Assembly (NCBI GenBank): GCA_030442055.1
Contig: JAUJEB010000011.1
Location: forward strand, 124,001 to 188,000
DNA from: Agaribacillus aureus
Lineage (GTDB): Bacteria; Bacteroidota; Bacteroidia; Cytophagales; Cyclobacteriaceae
Length of the DNA: 64,000 bases
Direction: 5' to 3'
In this document: in pieces, positions 45,170 through 55,600 of the stretch
Numbering within the stretch: position 1 is the first letter of the stretch
Layout of the letters: the number at the start of each line of letters is the position of its first letter
Notes under the pieces: generated by a model
The model's input: only the letters and a program-made list of their open reading frames with translations
What the model was told of the DNA's origin: nothing
Databases searched by the model: none
Made by a program: the position numbers and the translations under genes

Positions 45170-46738
45170 CTACCAGCCCTCGTTTTGCTTTAATGAAGGA
45201 TTATTCTGGGTAGCATTAAAGGGTATTGGGTATACATAATGCCTTAAAATTGGCGTTCTGCGTCTTTCAGGACTTTTTGCTATTTCTTCCAGCAAACGGC
45301 CATATCGCTGGCAATCATAGTAGTATTGTCCCTCAAAACACAATTCCCATTTTCTTTCATCAAAGATCTCATCTCTTAAAGCCTCCTTGGTTATAGGTAG
45401 GCTAATTGGCACCTTACCTGCACGGCTGCGTACTTCATTGATACCGGAAATAGTTTGGGCATCCGGGATTGTTCCTGACTCATTGAGCGCCTCAGAGTGC
45501 ATCAGTAAAACATCAGCATATCGCAATACAATCCAGTCCTGTCCATAATCAGTAGCATTTGTTGCCGAAGTGCTACCACCAATTCCTTCCCTAAGATCAG
45601 ATAGTAACTTTCTCACTTTAATAAACCGGAAAGCGGCACTGGAACCAAATCTTACTGTATCTCCCTGCGCGTCAATGTAGAAATCCATAAAAGTGGGTAG
45701 CCTTCTGTTATCATCATCACCATTTGCCGCTATCCAATCATCAAAAAACTCCTTGTTGACATGTGTTTGATTGAAAGAGAACGGCGTCGGGCCGGATCTT
45801 ACAATACCGTAATCCGCTGTTATTCTGTTCCCTTCACCGGTAACTCCTGCATCTGCTGAGTTAATGTATTTTAATGCGTAGATGACTTCCGTGTTATCTG
45901 CCTCGTTAGCGGGATCAAATACATTTGCAAAGTTTGGCTCCAGGGCATATCCCATGGTCAGCACTTTTTCAAACTGTTGTGCTGCCAATGTATAAGAAGT
46001 GACGTCACCACTTTCCAATGATCCTGTGTCCGGGTTGAATTGAGTACCGGCCCTTTGTAGATAAACCTTTCCCAGCATACCTGCTGCAGCGCCTTTTGTA
46101 GCTCTTCCCAGCTCATTGGCGGCATAACCTGACGGCAAATTTTCCTCAGCAAATTCCAGATCCTCAATGATGAAATCATACACGTCACTCCGGCTCCTTT
46201 GAATATAAAACTCACTATCCACACCATTCACGACGGTAGCGGAATCTGCGATTACGACCTCCTCCAGGTTGGCGGGTGGTTTGGTAACTATGGGTACCCT
46301 GACAAAAAGCCTGACCAAATAGAAGTAACAATAGGCTCGAATAAAACGCAATTCCCCTTCAAAGCGGGCTTTCTGCTGCTCGTCCAGCGATGAACCTTTC
46401 AGCCGTTCCAGCGTATCATTTGCTCTTCCGATACCTACATACAATTGTCTCCATATACCCCATACTGATCCGTTATTGTCTTCATAGGTAAGGTTTTTAA
46501 ATGGATTATTAAAGGCGTGTCCTCCCGATCCCGCTACCAAATCCGTAAATGACAAGTTTCGCCATAGCGAATTATTTTGTATGGCATCATAAGTACCATT
46601 AACAGCAACCGCCACATCTTCTTTCTTTTGAAAGAAATTATTTGGTGTAACGATATCGAAAGCTTCTTCATCCAATAACGAGTCGCAGGAAACGACCGGC
46701 GCCAGAAAAATTACAAATAGTATATATATTTTTTTCAT
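45170..46738 (-). CDS. SusD/RagB family nutrient-binding outer-membrane lipoprotein
   Basis: 522 residues. Signal MKKIYILFVIFLAPVVSC with the lipid Cys at 18, then the SusD N-terminal and RagB domains. Typical parts are VAVNGTYDAIQNNSLWRN, ARFEGELRFIRAYCYFYLVRLF (split over about 120-141), and the C-terminal DEIFDERKWELCFEGQYYYD and HYVYPIPFNATQNNPSLKQN. It is the classical SusD type, unlike the SusD-like protein at the window's left end. It follows susC by 12 bp and binds glycan at the surface. Confidence 0.95.
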   Translation of the reverse strand: MKKIYILFVIFLAPVVSCDSLLDEEAFDIVTPNNFFQKKEDVAVAVNGTYDAIQNNSLWRNLSFTDLVAGSGGHAFNNPFKNLTYEDNNGSVWGIWRQLYVGIGRANDTLERLKGSSLDEQQKARFEGELRFIRAYCYFYLVRLFVRVPIVTKPPANLEEVVIADSATVVNGVDSEFYIQRSRSDVYDFIIEDLEFAEENLPSGYAANELGRATKGAAAGMLGKVYLQRAGTQFNPDTGSLESGDVTSYTLAAQQFEKVLTMGYALEPNFANVFDPANEADNTEVIYALKYINSADAGVTGEGNRITADYGIVRSGPTPFSFNQTHVNKEFFDDWIAANGDDDNRRLPTFMDFYIDAQGDTVRFGSSAAFRFIKVRKLLSDLREGIGGSTSATNATDYGQDWIVLRYADVLLMHSEALNESGTIPDAQTISGINEVRSRAGKVPISLPITKEALRDEIFDERKWELCFEGQYYYDCQRYGRLLEEIAKSPERRRTPILRHYVYPIPFNATQNNPSLKQNEGW

Positions 46739-46750
46739 GATGCAATTATT

Positions 46751-49700
46751 TTACAGGCTTAATTTTAAACCGACAGTATATGATTTAGGTAATGGATAAG
46801 CGGCTCTATCCCAGCCAATGTTCTGTGGATTAGACCCCCCGGTTGAGTTGACGTCGGGATCCAAGCCCGAGTAATTGGTGAATGTCGCAATATTTTGAGC
46901 ACTCACAAATAGCGTTGCATTGTTTATACCTTTTACTTTGGGCAAAGTATAAGAAAGCAATATATTCTGAATACGTAAAAAACTGCCATTTTCTGCTATC
47001 GGCACCCTGCTTACCAGGTCAGAGGCAAGAGATGGAAACTTTGCATTTGTGTTCTCGGGTGTCCAGTAGTTTCCGATTAGCTCTTTGGATAAGTTATTTC
47101 TCACAACCGCAGTTTGTGTAAAGTATCTATTGGTCTCGTTAAATACCTGACCTCCCTGTACACCATACAGAAGCACGCTGAGGCTAAAACCTTTATAAGT
47201 AAAGTCACTATTGAACGAATAGCTGAAATCGGGATTTGGATTAAAGATAATAACCAGGTCGTCCCCATTAATAAGACCGTCACCATTTTGGTCTATTCGC
47301 TTGTAATCTCCAACCTGGGCTCCTCCTATGGGGTTACCGTCTGTATCCAAATAGGTATTCAGTTCTGCTTCATCGTTAATAATACCATCTATATCGGCTT
47401 CTCTTATCACACCTACCGGGTTTCCAATTCTCCAAGCGTTATTCGGATCCTGATCAAATTTGGTCACTTCATTGTCATTGAAGTAAATGTTACCATTAAC
47501 ATCCCATTTAAAATCTCCAAGCTCCAGGGCCCTTGCTTTTACAGAGATCTCAATACCCTTGTTCCTGATCTCTCCAACATTTCTATTGGTGCTTGATAAT
47601 CCGGAAGTCTCAATGAGATTATTTGTAAGAATCAGATCATTGGTCGTTTTCACGTATCCCTCAATAGACAGATCTATTAAATCATTGAACAAACCCACAT
47701 CCAAACCTACATTTAGTGTTTCGGTTGACTCCCATCGATATTCGGGGTTCTCTAATCTATTTATGGCCACTCCGGGTACAATAGCATTACCAAGTGTGTA
47801 ATTAGCAATGCTGTAAGTGGGTAAGGAATTGTATGAACCGACATTGCTGTTGCCGGTTCGCCCCCAGCTTGTTCGTAATTTCAGAAAAGAGACAGGTCCT
47901 GACGTGGAAAAAAAAGACTCATTAGAAATACGCCACGCCAGCGCTATTGAAGGAAAAAACCCCCAGCGATTATCGACATGGTACCTGGAACTGCCGTCGT
48001 ACCTACCCGTCAAGGTTACCAGGTATCTACCATCATAAATATATTTGAAACGGCTGATCAATGAAGCCAATTGCCATTTGCTCTTTGAAGATCCACCATC
48101 GATCTGAGCAGCCGCATCAACGTTGTCATTTAGAAACGCATCGGTAAAAAAACCTGTTCCATTGATATTGAACGCCTCTGTTGTCGTTTCTTCATAGGTA
48201 AATCCTCCCAAAGCGTCGATATCATGTACGCCAAATTTCTTTTTGTAAGTCGCCAGGTATTCATTTATAAAATATTTTCGGATAGATTGATTGTTATCAG
48301 CACGACCTCCTACCTGGCCGCCTAATATGGTATTGGTAGGATTGTAACCGACATTTTTCCGGTCTCGAATGGCGGTACCGGCGGTAACCTTAAATTTAAA
48401 CCCGTCAAAAGGAGTGAATTCCAAATAGATATTGCCCACTCCCTTTAAGTCATTTCTTTTATTGAGCACCTCATTAGCCGCCGCTACCGGATTTTCCGGA
48501 TTTTGTGTGCCGGGTAAAACATTGCGCTGAAAATTTCCCAATGCGTCATATATCGGAAGCGTCGGCATCATTTTGGTTGCTGCGCTGATCGGTGAAGAAC
48601 TATTACCTTCCAATGAAACATTTTCACCACTACCATTGCGTTTTTCTCCGCTAACTATCAAATTAACACCTGCCCCAAACCAATTATTTACATTATATTT
48701 ATTGTTCAGGCTCAGGCCAAGTCTCGAATAATCTCCACCTACGATTAATCCTTCATGATCAAGGTAGCTTAATGAAACCGAATAGGTATTCTTTTCGCTC
48801 CCGCCACTGACATTCAGATTATGGTTTTGCAAAAATCCATTTTGTGTAATAAGATCATACCAGTCGGTACTTCCTGCTTCAGATGGGAGCGGTCTTAGAT
48901 CTGAGGAACCGTTATAATAAACATTATCCGGATTTGCCCCATTGGCCAACTCCCAGTCGGTAAAAAATTCAGCAAACTCCTGGCCGTTCATCATGTTTAA
49001 ATCTCCAGGAATAGTCTCGAAAGTAAACCGGTTGCTATAGGCAACCGAAGTCTTGCCAATTTCTCCCTTTTTGGTAGTAACCAGTACCACGCCATTGGCG
49101 CCACGGGAACCATAAATGGCTGTTGCCGAAGCATCCTTTAACACCTCGACCGAGGCTATATCTTCAACGGCAATGTTGTCAATATCAGGTACCGGAATAC
49201 CATTCACAATAAACAGCGGTGTGGAGGCTTGATCAAACGAAGAGGTTCCTCTTATCACGATATTAACACCTCCTCCGGGAGCCGCCGAGTTTGTTCTTAC
49301 CAGTACACCGGAGGCCTGACCTTGCAGAGCCTGACCAACCGAGGTAACCGGCCTGACCTGTAGCTGTTCACTTTTTACTGACACCACCGCTCCGGTCAGA
49401 TCTTGCTTTTTGGTCGTTCCATAACCAATGACCACCACTTCCGACAATGAAGTAAGGTTGGGTATTAGCTGAACCTCGATGGTTGATTGACCATTCACTG
49501 CGATTTCTTCTTTACCGTAACCTAAAAATGAGATCACAAGGTTTGCATTTTGGTCGGTAACAGAAAGCTTAAAGCGCCCGTCTGCGTCAGTAACTGTTCC
49601 ATTTTCAGTCCCTTTTTCCAAAACCGTTGCTCCCGGTATTGGCTCCCCTGTTTCGTCTATTACTTTCCCGGAAACGACATGTTCGGTAATCGCTCCCTTT

Positions 49701-49825
49701 CCATTAAGATCCAAAGGGGCTTTTCCGGTAACCACGTTGATGGTACCAAGAAGAAAGCATGCAATTAGACCAAAACAGGCATGTTTATGAATTCCTGTAA
49801 GAAATTTTTGTAGTTTTTTCTCCAT
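46751..49825 (-). CDS. SusC/RagA TonB-linked outer-membrane transporter (no STN domain)
   Basis: 1,024-residue TonB-dependent channel. Signal about 1-35, carboxypeptidase-like repeat about 50-125 (GKVIDETGEPIPGATVLEKG), TonB-box-like SEVVVIGYGT about 128-137, plug about 140-260 (GSRGANGVVLVTTKKG), then the barrel ending YTVGLKLSL. Unlike the first SusC it lacks an STN domain, as expected for a locus run by a hybrid two-component regulator. Spaced GGGGTGA / GGGGTAAAATCAT sites lie about 108-142 bp upstream. The GH2 enzyme encoded before it suggests a beta-galactosidic or related glycan. Confidence 0.95.
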   Translation of the reverse strand: MEKKLQKFLTGIHKHACFGLIACFLLGTINVVTGKAPLDLNGKGAITEHVVSGKVIDETGEPIPGATVLEKGTENGTVTDADGRFKLSVTDQNANLVISFLGYGKEEIAVNGQSTIEVQLIPNLTSLSEVVVIGYGTTKKQDLTGAVVSVKSEQLQVRPVTSVGQALQGQASGVLVRTNSAAPGGGVNIVIRGTSSFDQASTPLFIVNGIPVPDIDNIAVEDIASVEVLKDASATAIYGSRGANGVVLVTTKKGEIGKTSVAYSNRFTFETIPGDLNMMNGQEFAEFFTDWELANGANPDNVYYNGSSDLRPLPSEAGSTDWYDLITQNGFLQNHNLNVSGGSEKNTYSVSLSYLDHEGLIVGGDYSRLGLSLNNKYNVNNWFGAGVNLIVSGEKRNGSGENVSLEGNSSSPISAATKMMPTLPIYDALGNFQRNVLPGTQNPENPVAAANEVLNKRNDLKGVGNIYLEFTPFDGFKFKVTAGTAIRDRKNVGYNPTNTILGGQVGGRADNNQSIRKYFINEYLATYKKKFGVHDIDALGGFTYEETTTEAFNINGTGFFTDAFLNDNVDAAAQIDGGSSKSKWQLASLISRFKYIYDGRYLVTLTGRYDGSSRYHVDNRWGFFPSIALAWRISNESFFSTSGPVSFLKLRTSWGRTGNSNVGSYNSLPTYSIANYTLGNAIVPGVAINRLENPEYRWESTETLNVGLDVGLFNDLIDLSIEGYVKTTNDLILTNNLIETSGLSSTNRNVGEIRNKGIEISVKARALELGDFKWDVNGNIYFNDNEVTKFDQDPNNAWRIGNPVGVIREADIDGIINDEAELNTYLDTDGNPIGGAQVGDYKRIDQNGDGLINGDDLVIIFNPNPDFSYSFNSDFTYKGFSLSVLLYGVQGGQVFNETNRYFTQTAVVRNNLSKELIGNYWTPENTNAKFPSLASDLVSRVPIAENGSFLRIQNILLSYTLPKVKGINNATLFVSAQNIATFTNYSGLDPDVNSTGGSNPQNIGWDRAAYPLPKSYTVGLKLSL

Positions 49826-49932
49826 AATATTATTCTGTTAGGTAATATAATCCAGATAGTTGCTCAATTGATTGACCCTATCATCCAACACGATTTCGTT
49901 TTAAATTTTGTAATTAAAATCCCAAGATGCCG

Positions 49933-49967
49933 GGGGTGAAATCTTCTTTTAGCAGGGGTAAAATCAT
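49933..49967. promoter_or_regulatory. Candidate regulator box before susC (direct repeat, 22-bp spacing)
   Basis: GGGGTGA at 49933-49939 and GGGGTAAAATCAT at 49955-49967. The same pair occurs before the GH2 gene at 52508-52543 with 23-bp spacing. The spacing of two helical turns fits an AraC-type HTH regulator such as the one encoded at 52666-56724. Confidence 0.5.
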
Positions 49968-49979
49968 TTCAAACGCCCT

Positions 49980-52451
49980 TCAGTGCGTGTTACCGGGTGA
50001 TTTCACTAAAACTCTGGCCGAATTCTGCTCCAATCCATCCGATTTTACAGTCAATGTTATTTCGCCTTCACGATCCAATGATTGCAATATCACCAAACAC
50101 TTTCCATTGAAGGCGCTTCGATAGTTGACCTTATGAGGGTTAAGGTCGAGGATATCTCCATTTTCAACCCCAATAATTTTACCCGGACCCTTTATGTCGA
50201 AAGTAAGCAGGTTGTCTGCATGAGGTACGGGGATGCCATTTTCACCCACTATAGTCATCTCCGCATGTACAATATCCTTTTGGTTAGCTTTTATTGTCTC
50301 TTTATCCAATAAAATCTCGATTGTTTGAGGCTTTTCAGATGTCCGGTAGGATTTACGAACAATTTCTCTTCCATTTGTTTTGGCGACAACCTCCAATTTT
50401 CCTTTCTGGTACGGAACATTCCAGACGATCTGCAGGTCATCTGTCATAGGTTTTTCTCCCAATGAAATACCATTTAAAAAGAGCTCTGCTGATCCGCAAT
50501 TGGTATATACCACCACGGGGATCTCCATCCCTTCTTTCCCATGATGTGTCCAATGGGGTAGCATATGGACCATCGGTTTATCTGACCAAATACTTTGATA
50601 TAGATAGTATTGATCTGTTGGAAAACCGGCAAGATCAATAACACCGAAGCTGACTGTTCTTGCCGGCCAGCCAAATGACTCTCCCAGGTAATCAAAGCCG
50701 GTCCAGCGAAAGGCGCCGACAAAGTATGGCAGGTACCTGGTCTCTTTCCAGTAATCCCTTACCCCCATCCGTACTATAGAATTGTCGTAAGAAGATTGAT
50801 AATAAGGAGGTACATCTTCAAACAGTTCTTTTTCGGTCAGGTCATCGATCAAAAAGATCTTATCGGAAATGGTACTAAATGGTTTGCCTCTTTCCCAGGG
50901 AGCCGGAAAATCTCTGCGTCTATACCAGGTTTTGGTCCTGTATACGCCCCTGGTTTGATAGCTATGTGTAATCTCGGTACCTACAACCGGTTTGTCAGGA
51001 TATTTTTCGTGAAAATGTTTTAATGCCTCTTTAAATTCCCCATGACCATTAAAACCAGCCAGGTCAACTGCCGGGCCATTATAACCCCGCCCCTGAGATA
51101 CTGGTCTGGTATCATCCAGCTTTTTGATAAAATCATATAACATCTGCTGCGTTTCATTGGTGTATCCTTTCACTTCATTGCCAATACTCCAAATGATTAC
51201 GCTTGGATGGTTCCTGTCTCTTTTAATAAAGGCTTCCAGGTCCTTTTCCCACCAGTCCTCAAAGTAGTGTCCATAATCAAACTTTGCTTTTTCCTGCTCC
51301 CAGCCATCAAAAGCCTCATTCATCACAAGAACTCCTATGGAATCACACATAGCATAAAACTCCGGAGCAAAGGGGTTGTGTGAGGTTCTGATCGCATTAC
51401 ATCCCATACCTTTTAGTAACTTAATTCTGCGATACAATACGTCATTGGGTACAGCAGCCCCTACCGGCCCGGCATCATGGTGCATACACACTCCTTTTAG
51501 TATGGTTTTGACACCGTTAAGTAAAAAACCGTTTTCCGCACTAAATGAAATTGAACGGATACCAAAGGCGGATTGATATTCATCTAAAATCCGGGTTCCA
51601 TTTTTTATGGTAATATGCCATGTATACAAGTAAGGGTTGTCCGGGGACCAGAGATTAGGGTTTTGGATATGAAAGGTCATCTTCAACCGGTTTGTTCCCG
51701 CCCCCAGCGCCAATACAGCGGAAGAATCTGATAGTTTTTTTCCCAGATGATCTACTACCTTGCAGGATATTTCCGTCTTGTCTAAAGATTGCCCATCATT
51801 GATAACCTCCAAAGCAACGGAGATCTGCGCCGATTTTTCGTCTACAACGGGCGTTGTAATAAATAATCCCTCTTTAGGTACATATACGCGCTCTGTGGCC
51901 AAAAGTCTCACATGACGATAAATTCCCGACCCAGTGTACCACCTACCGCTAGGAGATTTTGAGTGATCCACTTTTACTGAAACAACATTTTCTCCCTTTT
52001 GCAGATAAGGGGTAAGATCATAGGAAAAGCTGATATAGCCATTGGGACGTGCGCCTAATGCTATGCCATTGATCCATACCGTAGCATTACAATAAACACC
52101 ATCGAATTCAATAAAGATCTTTTTATTCTCCCACTCCTTCTGCCATTCAAACCGTTTTCGGTACCAGCCAGTCCCCACAGGCAAAAAGGCACCTGCGATA
52201 CCTGAATGATTTAAACTGTCATATTTTCCTTCAATACTCCAATCATGAGGTACGTTGACACTCCTCCACCGGCTGTCGTCAAAATCTAATCCAGTAGCTT
52301 GTGGAAAGTCCCCTAAAGAAAATTTCCACCCCAGGTCAAAATCGTATATTTTTCTTGGGGTATTTTTTACACCGCTTTGCCGGGAATGATGACATGATAC
52401 CAGACATAAAACAAGTACTAAAAAAAAGGGCCCACTATTTATTAATTTCAT
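49980..52451 (-). CDS. Exported GH2 family glycoside hydrolase, beta-galactosidase-like
   Basis: 823 residues from ATG 52451 (MKLINSGPFFLVLVLCLVSC, a lipoprotein signal); the frame opens at 52505. Domains in order: sugar-binding jelly roll (NVPHDWSIEGKYDS, about 75-88), Ig-like middle domain, TIM barrel with acid/base Glu426 (IIWSIGNEVKG) and nucleophile Glu493 (VVGTEITHS), then Ig-like and Big-type C-terminal domains (AEMTIVGENGIPVPHADNLL). GH2 includes beta-galactosidase, beta-mannosidase and glucuronidase; the layout is that of Bacteroidota beta-galactosidases. It precedes susC on the same strand and likely processes sugars for that transporter. Confidence 0.92.
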   Translation of the reverse strand: MKLINSGPFFLVLVLCLVSCHHSRQSGVKNTPRKIYDFDLGWKFSLGDFPQATGLDFDDSRWRSVNVPHDWSIEGKYDSLNHSGIAGAFLPVGTGWYRKRFEWQKEWENKKIFIEFDGVYCNATVWINGIALGARPNGYISFSYDLTPYLQKGENVVSVKVDHSKSPSGRWYTGSGIYRHVRLLATERVYVPKEGLFITTPVVDEKSAQISVALEVINDGQSLDKTEISCKVVDHLGKKLSDSSAVLALGAGTNRLKMTFHIQNPNLWSPDNPYLYTWHITIKNGTRILDEYQSAFGIRSISFSAENGFLLNGVKTILKGVCMHHDAGPVGAAVPNDVLYRRIKLLKGMGCNAIRTSHNPFAPEFYAMCDSIGVLVMNEAFDGWEQEKAKFDYGHYFEDWWEKDLEAFIKRDRNHPSVIIWSIGNEVKGYTNETQQMLYDFIKKLDDTRPVSQGRGYNGPAVDLAGFNGHGEFKEALKHFHEKYPDKPVVGTEITHSYQTRGVYRTKTWYRRRDFPAPWERGKPFSTISDKIFLIDDLTEKELFEDVPPYYQSSYDNSIVRMGVRDYWKETRYLPYFVGAFRWTGFDYLGESFGWPARTVSFGVIDLAGFPTDQYYLYQSIWSDKPMVHMLPHWTHHGKEGMEIPVVVYTNCGSAELFLNGISLGEKPMTDDLQIVWNVPYQKGKLEVVAKTNGREIVRKSYRTSEKPQTIEILLDKETIKANQKDIVHAEMTIVGENGIPVPHADNLLTFDIKGPGKIIGVENGDILDLNPHKVNYRSAFNGKCLVILQSLDREGEITLTVKSDGLEQNSARVLVKSPGNTH

Positions 52452-52507
52452 GGCAAGGTTTGTGCTAATGTTCCGGGCTAATGTAACTTGAATAGACGAA
52501 TTCAACC

Positions 52508-52567
52508 GGGGTGATTTTCAGAATGCATGAGGGGCAAAATCATAATTCACCATAATCGGGGTTATTT
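52508..52567. promoter_or_regulatory. Candidate regulator box before the GH2 gene (direct repeats)
   Basis: GGGGTGA at 52508-52514, GGGGCAAAATCAT at 52531-52543 and a weaker GGGGTTATTT at 52558-52567. The first two match the pair upstream of susC. They lie 57-92 bp before the chosen GH2 start. Confidence 0.5.
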
Positions 52568-52665
52568 CGTTTTGAACAATCTTGACTTAAGTTGTTAAAG
52601 CAGACCCCCGGCAGACGCAAAACGGCAGGGACACCATTGTTTAAAACCCGATTATCTTTACGAGA

Positions 52666-55600
52666 CTATTCCGTGGCCTGCTTTAGTTTATAGTCACTCG
52701 GATTAACCCCATATTGTTCCTTGAATTTTTGGCGGAAGTATTTCATATCATTAATCCCGACGCAGTAAGCAACCTCCGAAACTGTATGCTCAGATGATGT
52801 AAGAAGCTCTGCCGCCCTTTTAAGTCTTATGTCCCGGATAAACTGCACCGCTGACCTGCCTGTGAGCTCCTTTATCCTCTTATAACAAGCGGATTGGCTC
52901 ATCCCCATTTCCCTGACCATCATCTGAACGGAAAAATCTTCTGAGGTGAGGTTTTCCAGCACCAGTTTGGTAAGGTTATCCAGAAACTGTTGTTCAGCAT
53001 TGGGTAATTGTACAGTAGTTGGCTGTAACCTGATATGTTCACTGTAGTAGGTCTTAAAGTTTTCCCTCGCAGCCAGGATGTTGGATACTTTGGCCTTCAG
53101 GATTTTTAGATTGAACGGCTTGGTAATATAATCATGTGCTCCGATTTCCAGTCCTTCCACCTCATAGACCGTGGCGGTTCTGGCTGTTAATAAGATGACA
53201 GGTATAAAAGACAAGTTGGGATCATCCTTGATCTTTGACAGCATCTCAAGGCCATCCATTTCCGGCATCATCACATCACTTATAATCAGATCCGGCAGAT
53301 GTTTGGCCATTTTTTCAAGCCCTTCCAATCCATTTTTAGCATTAATTATTTTATAATACAGACGAAGGTGATCTGTCAGGTAGTCAGCAACATCTTTATT
53401 GTCTTCCACAATCAAAACGCACGGCTTAAATGCCAAATTACCAGGTAGCATATTTTTAATTTCAGCCTCTGAAGTCACCTCAAGCTTATTGTATTCCATC
53501 AACGCTTCACTGTCCTTAAATCCTTTAATTAAATCTTCTTTTTTAAGATGATCATGTCCAAACGGGATTTTTAGTGTAAAGACGGAACCTTCACCCATAA
53601 CACTCTCAACCGCTATTTCTCCACCATGTAATTCTACGATCCCCTTTACAAGCGAAAGGCCAATGCCCGTGCCCTGGATAGACAACGTATCGTGATTGCG
53701 CGCCTGATAAAAACGATCAAACACTTTGTCAACCTGTTCCTGGGACATGCCAAGACCATTGTCCTTTATCGTTATTTGCAAATAATTATCTACCAACAGG
53801 CGCTTATTTTGTATTTGCTTATATTGCGCCGCGGTTTCATCAGATCCGACAGCTTCCAGAAAAAAGTTTACCTGACCATTCTCTTTTGTATATTTCAGGG
53901 CATTGCTGATCAGATTAGTCAATACAATTTCAAACTGATCACGATCGTAGATAAGCTTTATTTGATGGGTCTTGGAATGAAAATTAAATTTTATACTTCT
54001 TTCCTTAGCGATGCCCTGGAAGACCAGAAAAATCTCCTTTGCAAAGTTCACGATGTTCCCAGGGGCGGCTTTGAGCACCATATTCCCTGAATCCATCTTT
54101 CTAAAATCCAAAAGTTGATTGGTAAGGCCCAACAGGCGATTGACATTTTTCTGGATCAGATTTAATTTTTCAGAAAAGCTATCTGCCTTAATGCCATCTT
54201 CAATTATTTCTTCCAATGGAGCGCGTATAAGTGTTAGCGGTGTCCTGATCTCATGTGAGATATTGGTAAAGAACTTTATTTTTTCCTTGTTCAGGTCAGT
54301 TTCTTTTTCCGACATCAACAGTTCGTGTTTTAAGGCGGCCTGGTGATTCATTAAAAAACGATAAAGGTAAAGCAATCCAAAAATCACCAACCCATAGCCC
54401 ACAAATGCCCACCAGGTAGCCCACCATGGCGGCAATATGGTGATAACAAGGCTTCTGCTTTTGCTCCATTTGCCGTCATTATTCGATACTTTCGCAATAA
54501 AACGGTAGGTTCTAGCCTTAAGGTTGGCGAAAGTGGCCCTCCTCTGACCTGTATTCAGGTAAATCCAATCCTGGTTGTAGCCTTCCAATTTATAGGCATA
54601 TTTATTTTTTCCGGGGTTACTATAATGCAACCCGACCAGGTCGATTGTAAATTCATTTTCAATTGCCTTGAGGGTAATAGACTCCAAGTAATTCAGTTTT
54701 TTAGGCAAAAGCACTCTGCCATTGATAAGTTTGCCTACCTTCACAGACCGATTCAAAATTTTTAGATCATCGAAAATGACTCTTGGTTTGTGGGGATTGG
54801 AAGTGATGGCCTCAGGGTAAAAATGATTCAATCCATTAATCCCTCCAAAATATAACAGGCCTTGTTCATTTTTAAAGGCAGCCCCAATCTTAAAAGAATT
54901 TGACTGTAAACCATCATTCACATCATAGGTTACAAATTTTTTGTTATCAGGCATAAATTGCACCAACCCCCGTCCTCCTATCCATAAATTCCCGGCATTG
55001 TCTTCCAATATAGATTCAACATCATTGTCGGGTAAACCATCATTTTCAGTAAATCTCTCAAAAACAATCTCCTCAGGGGTTTCAATGCATCGATTCAAAC
55101 CTCCTCCAATTGTACCAACCCACAATACCTTGCGACTGGATCTCAATATCGGCCATATATAATTAGAACTGATTGAAGAGGCATCTGATGAATTGAACTT
55201 ATAGGCATCGACATGGACCTGAGAAATCTCAGGAACAGATACTTTCAACAATCCCGAATCACGAGATCCAATCCAGATCACGTGTGGATTTTGGGGATCT
55301 GCATATACGTAAGTCAGATTATTTGTGGGTAGGTGGTTATCAGTATCCAGATGGTCAAGTACTTTTCCGGAATTTATGTCTATCAAAGTTACTCCCCGGT
55401 CAAAAGTTGCTACCCATAACCTTCCAAAATTATCCTGGCTAATACCGATAATCTGATCGCTTGATAACTGTTGTTCTGCCCCTTTTTTAAATTCTCTGGT
55501 CAGGATGTCGTTTTGAAACAAATAAAGTCCTTGAAAACGCGTACCAACCCAAAACTGACCTAAGTGATCTTCATAGAAACAGGAAATATGTCCTTTAGGT

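Noticed and set aside
47114..47596. 160-codon + strand frame inside the second susC
   Set aside because: Antisense to conserved barrel sequence, no recognisable motif.
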